Shown here in pieces: positions 48,823-59,129 of a DNA stretch of 64,000 nt (position 1 is its first letter; every line of letters starts with the position of its first letter). The notes below the pieces were generated by a model. It searched no databases and was not told the DNA's origin. It saw only the letters and a list, made by a program, of their open reading frames with translations. The stretch lies in the NCBI GenBank assembly GCA_030827315.1, contig JAURER010000012.1, positions 18,350 through 82,349 on the forward strand. Direction: 5' to 3'. Origin of the DNA: Gemmatimonadota bacterium. Its GTDB lineage: Bacteria > Gemmatimonadota > Gemmatimonadetes > Longimicrobiales > Gaopeijiaceae. Both the position numbers and the translations under genes were made by a program.

Positions 48823-49503
48823 CTACCCCGAACGACCCCGGTCGATCGGTCCTTCCGCCAGGAAGGTCTCCGGAAACCGGGTGAGCAGGTGATCGCGAAG
48901 CCGCGCGTGAACCTCTTCGGGGGTTCCGCGCGCACTCACGACCTCGACCCGGGGCTCGGACTCGGCAAGCGCAAGATACCCGTTGCGCACCGCCTCGCGG
49001 AAGTCGGCCCCCGCGGCTTCGATCCTGTCGGCTTCGGCACCGTCGCGGCGCTGCCGTTCGGCCCCCTCGCCCGAGGGAAGGTCCAGCAGCAGGTACAGGT
49101 CCGGTGACAGGCCACCGGTCGCGATGTCGATGCCGGCGCGCACCTGGTGCAGCGGAAGCCCGCGCCCGTACCCCTGGTAGGCGAGCGTGGAGAGGGAGAA
49201 GCGGTCGGCGATTACGACCTTCCCGGCCTCCAGCGCCGGGCGTACCACGTCGCGCACGAACGCCGCGCGAGCCGCGAGAATGAGCAACAGCTCCGTCTGG
49301 GCGGGCATGTCCAGGTCGGCCCGTCCCAGCACCACCGTCCGGATGGCCTCACCCACCGGCGTGCCACCGGGCTCCCGCGTGCTCACATGCGGGAGCCCGA
49401 TGGCCTCGAGCCACGCGGACAGCAGCGCGACCTGGGTCGTCTTGCCGGCGCCGTCCCCTCCCTCGAGAACGATGAATCTCCCGGCTCCGGTGCGCGCTTC
49501 CAT
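48823..49503 (-). CDS. tmk: Thymidylate kinase
   Basis: 226 residues. P-loop EGGDGAGKTTQVALL (about 14-28), the DR/E motif REPGGTPVGEAIR and DRFSLSTLAYQGYGRGL. The lid region (RRDGAEADRIEAAGADFRE) looks like the Gram-negative type. It phosphorylates dTMP to dTDP for DNA synthesis. ATG start at 49503, 20 bases after the inositol-3-phosphate synthase gene. Confidence 0.95.
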   Translation of the reverse strand: MEARTGAGRFIVLEGGDGAGKTTQVALLSAWLEAIGLPHVSTREPGGTPVGEAIRTVVLGRADLDMPAQTELLLILAARAAFVRDVVRPALEAGKVVIADRFSLSTLAYQGYGRGLPLHQVRAGIDIATGGLSPDLYLLLDLPSGEGAERQRRDGAEADRIEAAGADFREAVRNGYLALAESEPRVEVVSARGTPEEVHARLRDHLLTRFPETFLAEGPIDRGRSG

Positions 49504-49523
49504 CAGATTCTGATCCGCATTCG

Positions 49524-50840
49524 TCAGTCGTAGTACTCGACCCCGAGGTGCGTGATCATCTCCTCACCCATCATCCAGCGAAGCGTATTCTTGAGCTTCC
49601 AGTGCTGAATGAAGATGTCGTGCTCCGCGTACAGCCCGGGCGCGGTCTGAGGCGACTTGAAGTAGAACGACAGCCACTCCTGGATGCCGCTCATGCCGGC
49701 ACGGCTGGCCAGGTCGAGGAAGATGGCCAGATCCAGGACGATCGGCGCGGCAAGGATCGAGTCGCGGCACAGGAAGTCGACCTTGATCTGCATCCCGTAC
49801 CCCATCCATCCGAAGATGTCGATGTTGTCCCAGCCCTCCTTGTTGTCTCCACGCGGCGGGTAGTAGTTGATCCGCACCTTGTGGTACATGTTGCCGTAGA
49901 GGGCGGGGTACATCTCGGGCTGAAGGATGTTCTCGAGCACGCCCAGCTTGGACACCTCCTTGCTCTTGAACGACTCAGGGTCGTCGAGTACCTCGCCGTC
50001 CCGGTTGCCGAGGATGTTCGTGCTGAACCACCCGGACAGGCCGAGCATGCGGGTCTTGAAGCCCGGAGCCAGGATGGTCTTCATGAGCGTCTGGCCGGTC
50101 TTGAAGTCCTTCCCGGCGATCGGCACGCCCTCACGCTTCGCGAGCGCCTCCAGCGCCGGGTTGTCGGCCGACAGATTCGGAGCTCCGTTGGCGTAGGGTA
50201 CGCCCTCCATGATCGCCGCGTACGCGTAGAGCTGGCTCGGCGCGATGTCCGGGTGGTTCTCCTCCATGCCCTTCTCGAACGCCTCGATCGTCTCGTGCAC
50301 CGCGCCCGGCCGGATGTACACCTCGGTCGAGCCACACCAGACCATCACAAGACGAGAGCAGCCGTTCTCCTTCTTGAAGTTCCGGATGTCGTGCCGAAGC
50401 TGCTCGGCGAGATCCTTCTTGCTGGCGCCGCTCTTCACGTTCGGCCCCTCGAGCTTCTTCACGTACCGCGTGTCGAACACCGCGGGCATCGGCTTGATCG
50501 CGGACAGGAAGTCCTTGATCGGGTCGAGGTGCTGTTCCTTGTGGAGCACGCCCGCGGTGATCGCACTCTGGTAGCCATCGTCGGCAATCGGATCCCAGGC
50601 CCCGAATACCAGGTCCTCGAGCCCCGCCAGGGGAACGAAGTCCCTGATGAGCGGCGATCTCCCCTCCGTCCGCTTGCCGAGCCGGATCGTGTTCATCTGT
50701 GTAAGGCTGCCGATGGGCTCCGCAATACCCTGCCGCACCCCCTCGACACCCGCGACGAAGGTCGTCGCCACCGCGCCGAAGCCCGGCAGCAGTACGCCGA
50801 GCTTGCCCTCGGCTGCCTTGATTTCGCTTGGCCTATTCAC
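49524..50840 (-). CDS. Inositol-3-phosphate synthase
   Basis: 438 residues from the GTG at 50840, which follows AGGA at good spacing. The NAD-binding motif is LLPGFGAVATTFVAGVEGV near residue 17. Typical active-site blocks are PNLSADNPALEAL, GKDFKTGQTLMKTILAPGFKTRML and NILGNRDGEVLDDP with SKEVSKLGVL. It converts glucose-6-phosphate to 1L-myo-inositol-1-phosphate (3-phosphate numbering), the first step to inositol lipids or inositol solutes. No inositol monophosphatase or phosphatidylinositol synthase is in the window. It is placed between the YlbF-like and tmk genes. Confidence 0.93.
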   Translation of the reverse strand: MNRPSEIKAAEGKLGVLLPGFGAVATTFVAGVEGVRQGIAEPIGSLTQMNTIRLGKRTEGRSPLIRDFVPLAGLEDLVFGAWDPIADDGYQSAITAGVLHKEQHLDPIKDFLSAIKPMPAVFDTRYVKKLEGPNVKSGASKKDLAEQLRHDIRNFKKENGCSRLVMVWCGSTEVYIRPGAVHETIEAFEKGMEENHPDIAPSQLYAYAAIMEGVPYANGAPNLSADNPALEALAKREGVPIAGKDFKTGQTLMKTILAPGFKTRMLGLSGWFSTNILGNRDGEVLDDPESFKSKEVSKLGVLENILQPEMYPALYGNMYHKVRINYYPPRGDNKEGWDNIDIFGWMGYGMQIKVDFLCRDSILAAPIVLDLAIFLDLASRAGMSGIQEWLSFYFKSPQTAPGLYAEHDIFIQHWKLKNTLRWMMGEEMITHLGVEYYD

Positions 50841-50886
50841 CTTTTCCTCGAACTGTTCACGTAAGTCTGGCACCGACTGGCGGTCG

Positions 50887-51246
50887 TTACGACGCAATGA
50901 TGATCCGGCTCCGGGCACCTTCCTCGATGCCCCGGGCGACGGTCTCATTCACTCGGTACATCACCTTCTCGAAATTGGACTGTGCGGCCACCACGCGCTG
51001 GAACGCCGGCATTGCCTGGATCTCTCCCGCTGCCGCCTCGTAGCGCTGGCGGAGTTCATCCGCCGGCTCCCTCCCCGCGCGCAGCGTGGCCTCCAGCTCC
51101 GCCTCGATCGACCCGATGCGGTTCCGGAGCTCCACGAGATCACGATCGTTCTCCGCCGCATCCGAGGCGCGCTTCAGCGCCTGATACTCCTCGGTGCGCG
51201 CCAGCGCCATGCCTAGGTCCTTCGCCATCTCGTCTATACCCGCCAT
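50887..51246 (-). CDS. YlbF/YmcA family protein
   Basis: 119 residues, all helical, without signal peptide or membrane helix. The pattern A-EYQALKRASDAAENDRDLVELRN and the second half RYEAAAGEIQAMPAFQRVVAAQSNFEKVM match the Com_YlbF family. In Bacillus these proteins adjust RNase Y and affect competence and biofilm. Whether this holds in a diderm is unknown. It lies 46 bases before the inositol synthase gene and 63 bases after prmC. Confidence 0.85.
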   Translation of the reverse strand: MAGIDEMAKDLGMALARTEEYQALKRASDAAENDRDLVELRNRIGSIEAELEATLRAGREPADELRQRYEAAAGEIQAMPAFQRVVAAQSNFEKVMYRVNETVARGIEEGARSRIIIAS

Positions 51247-51309
51247 TCCGCATTTCCTCCCGGTCTTTCCCTGCGATGGCCTCGGGGGCGATCCCCTCGG
51301 CTCCCTGCA

Positions 51310-52227
51310 TCAGCCCGCGCGCGCGAATACGAAGCGCTGGCGTCCCGAATAATCTCGCACGACGCGCACGTCCTCGTACCCACCGGCGTCGCGGAGCAGG
51401 TCGGCCACGTCGACCGCCTGTCCGGCACCGACTTCCAGGGCCAGCAGGCCCCGTGCCCTCAGGTGGTCTCTGGCACCCGTCACGATCCGGCGCAGGACGT
51501 CCAGGCCGTCCACACCCCCGAAGAGCGCCTCCCTCGGTTCCCAGTCACGAACCTCGGGCTCGAGGCCCGCTTCGTCCACCTCCGCCACGTACGGCGGATT
51601 CGACGTGATCACGTCGAAGCGCTCATGTTCGCCAAGCGGCTCGAAAAGCGAACCCCTGCGCAGCTCGACCTTTCCGGTGAGGCCCGTGGAATCCCGGTTG
51701 CGCCGCGCCACTTCGAGCGCGGCCTCCGACACGTCCACGGCCACGACGCGCGTGTCGCGCCCCTCGTGCGCGAGGGACAGCGCGATCGCGCCCGAGCCGG
51801 TGCCGAGATCGAGTATGACGGACGCCTCGAGCTCCTCGGATGCGGCCCACGACAGGATCTCGCCGACCAGCAGCTCGGTCTCCGGGCGTGGGATCAGCAC
51901 GCCCGGCTCGACCGCCAGGTCGAGTTCGCGGAAGGGCTGGTGTCCGAGGATGTACTGAAGCGGTTCTCGGCCGGCCCGCCTCCTGAGCAGGGGACGGAAG
52001 GTGTCGAGTTCCGCCAGCGTCAGCGGCCGCTCGAAGTCGAGGTAGAGCTGCAGGCGGCCCATCTCGAGGACGTGCGCCAGGAGGTGCTCGGCGTCCAGCC
52101 GACCAGAATCGATCCCCTTCCCCCGCAGGTAGTCGGCGCTCCACAGGATGAGGCGGAGCACCGTCCAAGGTTCGTCCGTGACCGTCGCCCGGGTGGTCGC
52201 CGTTCCTTCCGCGCCGGAGGCGCTCAC
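51310..52227 (-). CDS. prmC: Release factor glutamine methyltransferase PrmC
   Basis: 305 residues. N-terminal helical part (about 20-100, [22 protein letters not shown]), then the methyltransferase with [15 protein letters not shown] and the catalytic NPPYVAE. It methylates the Gln of the GGQ motif in release factors. The GTG at 52227 overlaps the prfA stop as GTGA; prfA-prmC is the standard pair. Confidence 0.96.
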   Translation of the reverse strand: MSASGAEGTATTRATVTDEPWTVLRLILWSADYLRGKGIDSGRLDAEHLLAHVLEMGRLQLYLDFERPLTLAELDTFRPLLRRRAGREPLQYILGHQPFRELDLAVEPGVLIPRPETELLVGEILSWAASEELEASVILDLGTGSGAIALSLAHEGRDTRVVAVDVSEAALEVARRNRDSTGLTGKVELRRGSLFEPLGEHERFDVITSNPPYVAEVDEAGLEPEVRDWEPREALFGGVDGLDVLRRIVTGARDHLRARGLLALEVGAGQAVDVADLLRDAGGYEDVRVVRDYSGRQRFVFARAG

Positions 52228-53321
52228 GCCTCGCCAGCCTCCATCCGTTCCTCCTGGTCGGCCAGTCTCAGCGCGGTCGTGAGCTCGTCGAGGTCGCCGT
52301 CGAGGATCTCGGACAGGCGGTACAGCGTGAGGCCGATGCGGTGGTCGGTCACCCGGCTTTGCGGGAAATTGTAGGTCCGGATCTTGGCGGACCGGTCACC
52401 CGTGCCGACCTGGGTCTTCCGCTCGCGCGCGCGCTTCGCCTCGGATTCGGCGATCATGTGATCGAGGAGCCTGCTGCGCAGGACCTTGAGGGCCTTCACC
52501 TTGTTCTTGAGCTGGGACTTCTCGTCCTGGATGGCCACGACGAGACCGGACGGAATGTGCGTGATCCGCACCGCCGAGTCCGTCGTGTTCACGGACTGGC
52601 CGCCGGGACCCGACGATCGGTATACGTCGATGCGTAGATCGTTCGGGTCGATCTGGACGTCGACCTCCTCGGCCTCGGGGAGCACGGCCACGGTCGCCGC
52701 GGAAGTGTGGATCCGGCCTGCGCTCTCCGTCGCGGGAACCCGCTGCACGCGGTGGACGCCGGACTCGTAACGCAGGCGCCCGTACACACCGCGCCCGCGG
52801 ACGGTGAAGATGGCCTCCTTCACCGAACCGGGGATGCCCTCCGAGACGTTCATCATCTCGACCGACCACCCCTGGCGTTCCGCGTAGTGGCGGTACATGC
52901 GCATCAGGTCCGCGGCGAAGAGCCCGGCTTCATCGCCCCCGGTCCCCGCCCGCACCTCGACCACCGCGGGCCGGTCGGCCAGCGGGTCGGTCGGAATCAG
53001 AAGCTCCTTGGCGCGGACACCGAGCTCCTGCACCCGCTCCGTGAGCGCCTCGGCCTCGTCCTGCGCGAGCGCCCTCATCTCGGCGTCGTCGGACTCCTCG
53101 GCCAGCTGGAGCGCGCCCGCGAGCTCCTCGAGCGCTTCGTGAAGCTCACGCCCGCACCGCACGATCGGCTCGAGGTGCGCACGCTCCTGGCCCAGCGACC
53201 GGAGCTTGTCCGGCGTGGAAAGGAGTTCGGGACTCGAGAGCGCTTCCTCGACGCCGGCGAAGCGCCGCTCCGCGTCCGCGAGCCGCTCTTCGAGCCGTGG
53301 GTCGAGCGTCGGGGCCTTCAT
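52224..53321 (-). CDS. prfA: Peptide chain release factor 1
   Basis: 365 residues. The codon-reading tripeptide is PAT in [14 protein letters not shown], which marks RF1 (UAA and UAG). The catalytic GGQ is in [20 protein letters not shown]. Length and coiled-coil N-terminus are normal. Many genes here end in TGA, which needs RF2; its gene is not in the window. It sits between rpmE and prmC. Confidence 0.97.
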   Translation of the reverse strand: MKAPTLDPRLEERLADAERRFAGVEEALSSPELLSTPDKLRSLGQERAHLEPIVRCGRELHEALEELAGALQLAEESDDAEMRALAQDEAEALTERVQELGVRAKELLIPTDPLADRPAVVEVRAGTGGDEAGLFAADLMRMYRHYAERQGWSVEMMNVSEGIPGSVKEAIFTVRGRGVYGRLRYESGVHRVQRVPATESAGRIHTSAATVAVLPEAEEVDVQIDPNDLRIDVYRSSGPGGQSVNTTDSAVRITHIPSGLVVAIQDEKSQLKNKVKALKVLRSRLLDHMIAESEAKRARERKTQVGTGDRSAKIRTYNFPQSRVTDHRIGLTLYRLSEILDGDLDELTTALRLADQEERMEAGEA

Positions 53322-53354
53322 GGTCCGGAGGCGCGTCGGCGCCCCGCCCGGATG

Positions 53355-53561
53355 CTACGAAGCAGCCTTCTCGTACTTCTTCTTGAACCGGTCGACGCGA
53401 CCCGCGGTGTCGACGAGACGCTGCTTCCCGGTGTAGAAGGGGTGGCAGGTGCCGCAGATCTCGATGTGCACCTCGTCCTGGGTCGCCATCGTCTCGAAGC
53501 GATTCCCACAGGCGCACACCACCGTCGCCACTTTGTACTCGGGATGGATGCCCTGCTTCAT
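53355..53561 (-). CDS. rpmE: 50S ribosomal protein L31
   Basis: 68 residues. It is the zinc-binding form of L31, with CACG near residue 16 and [12 protein letters not shown] near 37. The start MKQGIHPEY and the tail [10 protein letters not shown] are characteristic. It joins the large and small subunits at the ribosome. It precedes prfA by 33 bases, a common order. The 77-base gap before it contains only weak promoter-like sequences. Confidence 0.97.
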   Translation of the reverse strand: MKQGIHPEYKVATVVCACGNRFETMATQDEVHIEICGTCHPFYTGKQRLVDTAGRVDRFKKKYEKAAS

Positions 53562-53638
53562 GACTGCTCCAAACACTTTGGTTGTATGACCACTCGGTGT
53601 AGCCGGGAAAAGTATCAGACTGCGGTTACAGGGTCCAG

Positions 53639-55210
53639 TCACCCACCCTCCGGGCGACCGGTGCCCCGTCCGGACGCCGACACCCCGCGCCGGAACGACG
53701 AGAGGAGGAGGAGGAAGGCGACGACGGCGCACGCGTTCCCCGTGACGTCTCCCATTCGAGCGTAGACCGTGGTCACGTCCGTCGTCGTCACCTCGGCGAC
53801 CCGCACGGCCTCTTCGAACGGGCGGGTCGCATCGTGGACGTGGCCCAGGGGATCGACGAAGAGGGAGATGCCCCGGTTCGATGCGCGGGCGACCCCTGCC
53901 CGGTTCTCGATCGCCCGCATGACCATGTGTGCCGGATGCTGCCAGAGGACCGTGGTGCGGGCCTCGGAGGGTTCGGTCCCGAACCAGGCGTCGCTCGTGA
54001 TGTTCACCAGGACGTCGGCGCCCGCGTTGCGCGCCGCCCGCGCATCCGCCTCGAAGGCGGACTCGAAGCAGATGAGGACCGCGAACGAGTTCCGGTCCAC
54101 GACGGCGAGGGGTCGACCCTGCCCGACCCCGTACGAGCCCGTGCCCAGGGGAAACGAGAGGAGGGACGAGGTCACGAGCGGGGTATGTTCGACCAGCGGC
54201 ACGAGCCGGTGCTTGTCGTAACGGAAGTCGTCGAGGCCCCCGACGCCCATGACGAACGCCGAGTTGTATCGCGCCCCCTCACTGCCATCGTCCGCGTCGG
54301 GGTCGCGTCCCCACGCGCCGAAGAGGATGGGTGCATCGAGCTCCCGCGCATGCTGTCGGAGGCGGTCCATATCGGCCGCCGCGGCCGCCCGGTCGGGCTC
54401 CACGGGAAGCGCGACCTCGGGCAGGACGACCAGCCCCACCGACCCGGTCGCGATCGTGGGCAGAAGCCGCTCGAGCGCCGCGTGCGCGCTGTCCCGCGCG
54501 GCCGAAGGATCCCGCAGCCGCACCGCACCGGGAACGTCCGTCTGCACCACGGCGACGCTTCCCGCCGATCGCACCTCGATCGTGCGTGCGCGCCAGGCTC
54601 CCCACGCCATGGGGACCAGCAGGACAACCACGGCTGCGGCCAGGTACCGGCTGCGCCGCGCCCTCCCGAAGCCCGCGAGGAGCGCCGCGGCGAGCAGGCC
54701 GTTCACAAGTGCGATCCAGAAGGTCACGCCCCGCGCACCGACGAGCTCCGCGATGCCCACGAGCTCCGGGAAGCCCGTCAGCGACGTCCCGAGCCCCAGC
54801 CAGGGAAAGGCCAGTCCCCCGGGCAGATGAGCCAGCGTCCACTCGAAGCCCGTCCACGTAACCGGGAGCGCGAGCCACAGCGGCGCGCGGACGCCGCGCA
54901 CGGCGTGGTGCAGCACCCGGCCGAAGAGCGCCGCGACGAGGGCGACAAGCGTGACGCCGGCGAGAAACACGGGGACGGCCAGCCGCGTCGTCCGCAGGAG
55001 CGAAGCGAGAACCCACCAGCACAGGACCGTCACGTAGATCGCACCCAGGAGCGCCCCTCCGCGGGTCGACGCCGCGCGACCCCGGTCGTCGTCAGACCGC
55101 CTGGCGACCCAGACCGCGAAGGGAACGAGGCCGGCGAAGGGGATGACGAGCGGGTGGAGCGGCGGGTACGAGAGCGCCAGCAGCAGGGCCGACGCGCCGG
55201 GCACGATCAT
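53639..55210 (-). CDS. lnt: Apolipoprotein N-acyltransferase
   Basis: 523 residues. About seven membrane helices fill the first 190 residues. The nitrilase-like domain has the catalytic triad: Glu in [12 protein letters not shown], Lys in [15 protein letters not shown] and Cys in [14 protein letters not shown] last helix lies near the C-terminus. It adds the third acyl chain to lipoproteins at the inner membrane, needed for Lol export. It implies an outer membrane, consistent with lolA further upstream. Confidence 0.94.
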   Translation of the reverse strand: MIVPGASALLLALSYPPLHPLVIPFAGLVPFAVWVARRSDDDRGRAASTRGGALLGAIYVTVLCWWVLASLLRTTRLAVPVFLAGVTLVALVAALFGRVLHHAVRGVRAPLWLALPVTWTGFEWTLAHLPGGLAFPWLGLGTSLTGFPELVGIAELVGARGVTFWIALVNGLLAAALLAGFGRARRSRYLAAAVVVLLVPMAWGAWRARTIEVRSAGSVAVVQTDVPGAVRLRDPSAARDSAHAALERLLPTIATGSVGLVVLPEVALPVEPDRAAAAADMDRLRQHARELDAPILFGAWGRDPDADDGSEGARYNSAFVMGVGGLDDFRYDKHRLVPLVEHTPLVTSSLLSFPLGTGSYGVGQGRPLAVVDRNSFAVLICFESAFEADARAARNAGADVLVNITSDAWFGTEPSEARTTVLWQHPAHMVMRAIENRAGVARASNRGISLFVDPLGHVHDATRPFEEAVRVAEVTTTDVTTVYARMGDVTGNACAVVAFLLLLSSFRRGVSASGRGTGRPEGG

Positions 55211-55245
55211 CTCGTCGCGCCTCGGCAGCCAACCCGGAGCAGAAG

Positions 55246-56259
55246 CTATAGCTCGACCTCGTGGCCCGACGCCGCCGAACGGTACGCCGCCTCGATCAGG
55301 CGCATGACCTCCACCTGCTCGACCGGCATCGTGTTCTCGGCGACTCCGGTGACCCGGCGCACGAAGTCGTCGAGGAGACGTCGGTAGGCGTTGGTATAGG
55401 GGTTCTCTCCGCCGGAAGGGCGTCCCTGCCGCGGCGTGACTTCCAGGGGACGGCCGCCGAGCTGCCTGAAGACCTCGAGCGGAGGCAGCGACCCAGCCCC
55501 GTCGGAGCCCATGACACGCAGGTAGAGTCGGTCCTCGCTGGCGAACGCGCGGTTGCTGACTTCGAGCGTCATGGCGATCCCGTCGTCCGTCTCGACGAGA
55601 AGCGTCGCCGCGTGCTCAACTTCCCCCTCACCCTGCGCGAGCACGCACGAAACGCGCCTGGCGCGAGGGAAGCCAGCGACCCAGAGTGAGAGATCGAGCG
55701 CAGGAATTCCGAGGTCGACCAACGCGCCTCCGCCAGCGACCTGGGGGTTCGTCCGCCACGTCGAGCGCGTCATCGGATAGGCACGCGTCAGCCAGCTCCC
55801 GCGCACCGCGTACAGGTCGCCGAGCTCGCCCCCCTCGACGAAGCTGCGCAGCGCGATCACTTCGGGGCGGAACCGGTGCGGCATGCCCACCTGGAGGACA
55901 CACCCTGCCTCCTGGGCCGCCTCGATGACCCGCGCCGTCCCCTCCGAAGTCGGAGCCAGTGGCCGCTCGACGAGGACGTGCTTTCCACGCTGGAGCGCCC
56001 GAACCGCCATGTCCTCGTGGAGGTTGTTCGGCGTACAGAGCACGACCACATCGAGCTCGTCGAAGTCGAGCAACTCGTCCGCGCTCATGACGCGGGGCAC
56101 GGCGAAGCGGCGGGCGAGGGTCGTCGCCTTGAGCTCATCCGCATCCGCGAGCGCGACGAGGTCGACGTCGGCACGCTCGCTGAAGATGGGGAGGTGGACG
56201 ATCTGGCTGATCGCGCCCGTTCCGATGATACCGACGCGGACTGGCTCCCTTTCAGTCAT
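55246..56259 (-). CDS. Gfo/Idh/MocA family oxidoreductase
   Basis: 337 residues from the ATG at 56259, which has GAAGG and GGGAG upstream. N-terminal NAD(P) motif VGIIGTGAISQIVHLPIF, then VVLCTPNNLHEDMAVRAL and HVLVERPLAPTSEGTARV, where the usual EKP is ERP. The C-terminal sheet domain follows with MPHRFRPEVIALRSF and GGGALVDLGIPALDL, with D and catalytic-type residues. Probably a sugar or inositol-like dehydrogenase, but the substrate is unknown. It overlaps the upstream outer-membrane protein gene by eight bases. Confidence 0.88.
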   Translation of the reverse strand: MTEREPVRVGIIGTGAISQIVHLPIFSERADVDLVALADADELKATTLARRFAVPRVMSADELLDFDELDVVVLCTPNNLHEDMAVRALQRGKHVLVERPLAPTSEGTARVIEAAQEAGCVLQVGMPHRFRPEVIALRSFVEGGELGDLYAVRGSWLTRAYPMTRSTWRTNPQVAGGGALVDLGIPALDLSLWVAGFPRARRVSCVLAQGEGEVEHAATLLVETDDGIAMTLEVSNRAFASEDRLYLRVMGSDGAGSLPPLEVFRQLGGRPLEVTPRQGRPSGGENPYTNAYRRLLDDFVRRVTGVAENTMPVEQVEVMRLIEAAYRSAASGHEVEL

Positions 56260-56947
56260 TGCGGCCTTCTCCCGGGGCATTGGGACCGAACATCAACTGC
56301 CATCCTGCGCGAAGCTGTGCATACTGGAGGTTGGGCATAACCTCGTAGCGCCCGACCGCGTAGAGACGCATGCCATTGGTAACCGGGTATTCCGCTCCGA
56401 GGTGGAGGTTGACGCCCGGGAGGACCGTGTCCAGAAGGTCCTCGACGAACGTGCCCTGGATCGCTATCCCGTCCCCGTCGATGATGTGCGCGGAGACGCC
56501 GAGGCCGCCGAAGGTGAGCAGGTCGAACGGAACCTCCCACACGACGTGCGCGTCGAGGCCGATGGCGATGTCCTGGTAGTCGATCGTGCCGAGGTCCAGG
56601 TTGGGCCGGGGTCCCCCGGTCCGGGCCGCCACGAGATCGGACACCTGATCGGCGAGCTCGTCCACCTCGGCCCGTTCCAGTCGCGACCGCCAGTAGGTCA
56701 GGGAGGGCGTGACGCGCAACCCGGGGCCCGCGTAGCCCATGTCGACGCGGAGGCCGTACGTCTGCGTCGGCTCGACGCGGTCGGACCAGAAGTACCCGAA
56801 CTCGGGCGCGATCCCACGGAGCGAGAGATACGCATAGTCGATGTCAGCCACGTCCTGACCGCTCGCCGGCGCCGCGACGAAGGTCGTCGCCGAAGCGAGC
56901 ACCAGCGCGCTCACCATATGCACGGGGAGGGTCCGGGAACGCTTCAT
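56252..56947 (-). CDS. Outer-membrane beta-barrel-like protein with signal peptide
   Basis: 231 residues. A signal peptide (about residues 1-31, positively charged start, then VSALVLASATTFVAAPASG) precedes alternating hydrophobic strands with many aromatic and Gly residues (LRVDMGYAGPGLRVTPSLTYWRS, YAVGRYEVMPNLQYAQLRAGWQLMFGP). A short polar helix region near 85-110 may be a loop. The C-terminus is hydrophilic (GEGRND). No family named. It lies 16 bases after rimO and overlaps the oxidoreductase gene. Confidence 0.75.
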   Translation of the reverse strand: MKRSRTLPVHMVSALVLASATTFVAAPASGQDVADIDYAYLSLRGIAPEFGYFWSDRVEPTQTYGLRVDMGYAGPGLRVTPSLTYWRSRLERAEVDELADQVSDLVAARTGGPRPNLDLGTIDYQDIAIGLDAHVVWEVPFDLLTFGGLGVSAHIIDGDGIAIQGTFVEDLLDTVLPGVNLHLGAEYPVTNGMRLYAVGRYEVMPNLQYAQLRAGWQLMFGPNAPGEGRND

Positions 56948-56963
56948 CGAATGTCGTCTCCCT

Positions 56964-58424
56964 TCAGCGGCGGGGTTCCAGCTGGGCTACCAGATCGTAG
57001 TCGAGAGCCTCGATGATCGTGGCCCGAACGATCTCGCCGGGGCTGACCCGACTCGCGGCGCGAAGATGGGTGACACCGTCGACGTCGACCGCCTGGCCGA
57101 CGGTACGCCCCACGGCGGCGAAGTCCGGATCTCCCTCCTGCAGGTGATCGATCAGGACATCCATCGTCCGCCCGACCAGCTCGGCGTTGCGGTCGAAGGA
57201 GATACCGCGCTGTAGCTCCATGACCTCTTCCAGTCGCTCCTCCATGATGTCGTCGGGCACCTGCCCGGGCATCTCCGCAGCCCGCGTACCCTCCTCCACC
57301 GAATAGGTGAACGCGCCGACCCGCTCGAACCGGAGTTCCTCAAGAAGGTCCAGCATCTCGCGGAAGTCGTCGTCGGTCTCGCCGGGAAAGCCCACGATGA
57401 CCGTGGTCCGAAGCGTGAGGTCCGGAACCGCCTCCCGAAGCCAGCCCACGCGCTCGCGGATCGTCTCTCGACGCTCCGGACGTCGCATGAGTTCCAGGAT
57501 GCGGTCGGACCCGTGCTGGAGAGGCATGTCCAGGTAGGGGAGGATGCGCTCCTCCGAGGCGATCAGTTCTACGAGTTCCCGAGTCAGTCCCGACGGGTAC
57601 ATGTAGAAGAGCCGATACCACGGCACGTCCGTACCGGCCACGAGCGCGCGCAGGAGGTCGGGGAGGAGCGGAGCCTCGCGATCCTTCCGCCGCTGGTCAC
57701 GCCCGTACCAGGTGGTGTCCTGCGAAACGATATTGATTTCCCGCACTCCGGCCGCTCCGAGTCCGGCCGCCTCGCGCACGAGATCCTCGACCGGTTGCGA
57801 CCGGTGCAGCCCGCGCATAAGCGGGATGGCGCAGAACGCGCAGGTGTGGTCGCACCCTTCGCTGATCTTGAGGTAGGATGTGTGCGGTGTCTCAGTGGAG
57901 AGAATGCGCAGCGGCCGCTCCATCGTGGGAACGAAGCTCTCCTCCGACGGCAGCAGACCACGGCTCCTCAGCTGCGGCACGAGGGTGGGCAGCTCGGTGA
58001 GTCCCAGGAAGAGGTCCACCTCGGGGATCTCCCGGGCGAGTTCGTCTCCGTGGCGCTGCACCAGGCACCCCACCGCCACGACGGCCCGGACGCTGCCGGC
58101 GTCCTTGAGCTCGCACGCCTCGAGGATCGTCTCGATGGACTGTTCCTTGGCCGACTGGATGAAGCCGCAGGTGTTCACGATCACCACCTCGGCGTCCTCG
58201 ACGTGCGACGACACCCGCGCTCCGTGACCGACGAGCGCGGCCATCATCCGCTCCGAATCCACGGTGTTCTTGTCGCATCCGAGCGTCACGAGCGCGATGC
58301 GGGGGCCGTTCGGGTCGCCGGATGCGTCGACCTCCAGCCGAACCGGCGAGACGTCCGGAGAGACGCCGGGGCGGACCGGGTCGGGAGCGACGGGAAAGAC
58401 CGGGAGGTCGCGTGTCCGGCTCAT
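56964..58424 (-). CDS. rimO: Ribosomal protein S12 methylthiotransferase RimO
   Basis: 486 residues. The N-terminal methylthiotransferase domain has LGCDKNTVDSERMMAAL, NTCGFIQSAKEQSIE and VGCLVQRHGDELARE, whose three Cys hold one iron-sulfur cluster. The radical SAM motif is CDHTCAFC (CxxxCxxC). A C-terminal TRAM-like domain follows. It methylthiolates an aspartate of ribosomal protein S12. The ATG at 58424 overlaps the lolA stop. Confidence 0.96.
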   Translation of the reverse strand: MSRTRDLPVFPVAPDPVRPGVSPDVSPVRLEVDASGDPNGPRIALVTLGCDKNTVDSERMMAALVGHGARVSSHVEDAEVVIVNTCGFIQSAKEQSIETILEACELKDAGSVRAVVAVGCLVQRHGDELAREIPEVDLFLGLTELPTLVPQLRSRGLLPSEESFVPTMERPLRILSTETPHTSYLKISEGCDHTCAFCAIPLMRGLHRSQPVEDLVREAAGLGAAGVREINIVSQDTTWYGRDQRRKDREAPLLPDLLRALVAGTDVPWYRLFYMYPSGLTRELVELIASEERILPYLDMPLQHGSDRILELMRRPERRETIRERVGWLREAVPDLTLRTTVIVGFPGETDDDFREMLDLLEELRFERVGAFTYSVEEGTRAAEMPGQVPDDIMEERLEEVMELQRGISFDRNAELVGRTMDVLIDHLQEGDPDFAAVGRTVGQAVDVDGVTHLRAASRVSPGEIVRATIIEALDYDLVAQLEPRR

Positions 58425-59125
58425 CGGATCATCACCAGCGCGCCGGGGGGCGGGGTGAAGGAGAACCAGCCATCACCGGGAGCCTCGCCGAAGCCGACGC
58501 CCGACAGCGTGACCGTCCGGACGTTGCCGTTCTCCTCCTCGAGCCGGAGGCGACGCAGTACCGGCTCGCCCTCGTCGATCCAGACCACCGCGGCCCGATA
58601 GCTGGATGGCGCCCTGGGGACCATGCGCAGTCGATGCGTCGAACGCCCCTCGACGACCTCAGACTTCTCGTAGGTAACGTCGTAGCGCGCTTCGGGGCGC
58701 TCGAGGAACTCGCGATGGAAGTCGCGCCCCCCCGCCGCCCGGTCCGCGGAGGTGCGCAGCACGGTCCTGTGGTCGTTGCTCGGGAAGTAGACCCACGTGT
58801 GCGCACCGTCCACGACGATGACATCCCCCGCCGGAACGTCGAACCGCATGGCGAAGAGATTCGGCCGGCCCTGGCATAGGCGCCCCGTGCCGGTCCGCGT
58901 CGCACCGAGGAGCGGGACGAGAAGTTCCTGGGTGAAGTCCGCGCAGAGCGTCTCGACGCCGGCGTACCGGGCCGAAGCCGAGTGGAGGATGTCGAGCGCG
59001 CGGTTCTGGCCGACCCCGGCGGTGGGTCCTGCCGCTCCCGCACCCGCGAGCAGGAGGGCGAGGCCTACCGCACGCACCGCACGGGTCGGGATTCCCATGC
59101 GCTCCCCGAGGAACGGCGCGTTCAT
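58421..59125 (-). CDS. lolA: Outer-membrane lipoprotein carrier protein LolA
   Basis: 234 residues from the ATG at 59125, with GGAG nine bases upstream. A signal sequence lies at about residues 10-38. The LolA fold is recognisable: ALDILHSASARYAGVETLCADFTQELL, GRLCQGRPNLFAMRFDVP, VVDGAHTWVYFPSNDHRTVLR. Two Cys residues are in the N-terminal half. It carries lipoproteins across the periplasm. It is 4 bases after ftsK; ftsK-lolA is a known neighbourhood. Confidence 0.92.
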   Translation of the reverse strand: MNAPFLGERMGIPTRAVRAVGLALLLAGAGAAGPTAGVGQNRALDILHSASARYAGVETLCADFTQELLVPLLGATRTGTGRLCQGRPNLFAMRFDVPAGDVIVVDGAHTWVYFPSNDHRTVLRTSADRAAGGRDFHREFLERPEARYDVTYEKSEVVEGRSTHRLRMVPRAPSSYRAAVVWIDEGEPVLRRLRLEEENGNVRTVTLSGVGFGEAPGDGWFSFTPPPGALVMIR

Positions 59126-59129
59126 GGCT

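Noticed and set aside
53562..53638. Promoter for rpmE-prfA
   Set aside because: Candidates such as TGGACC with GATACT have only a 15-base spacer and several mismatches.
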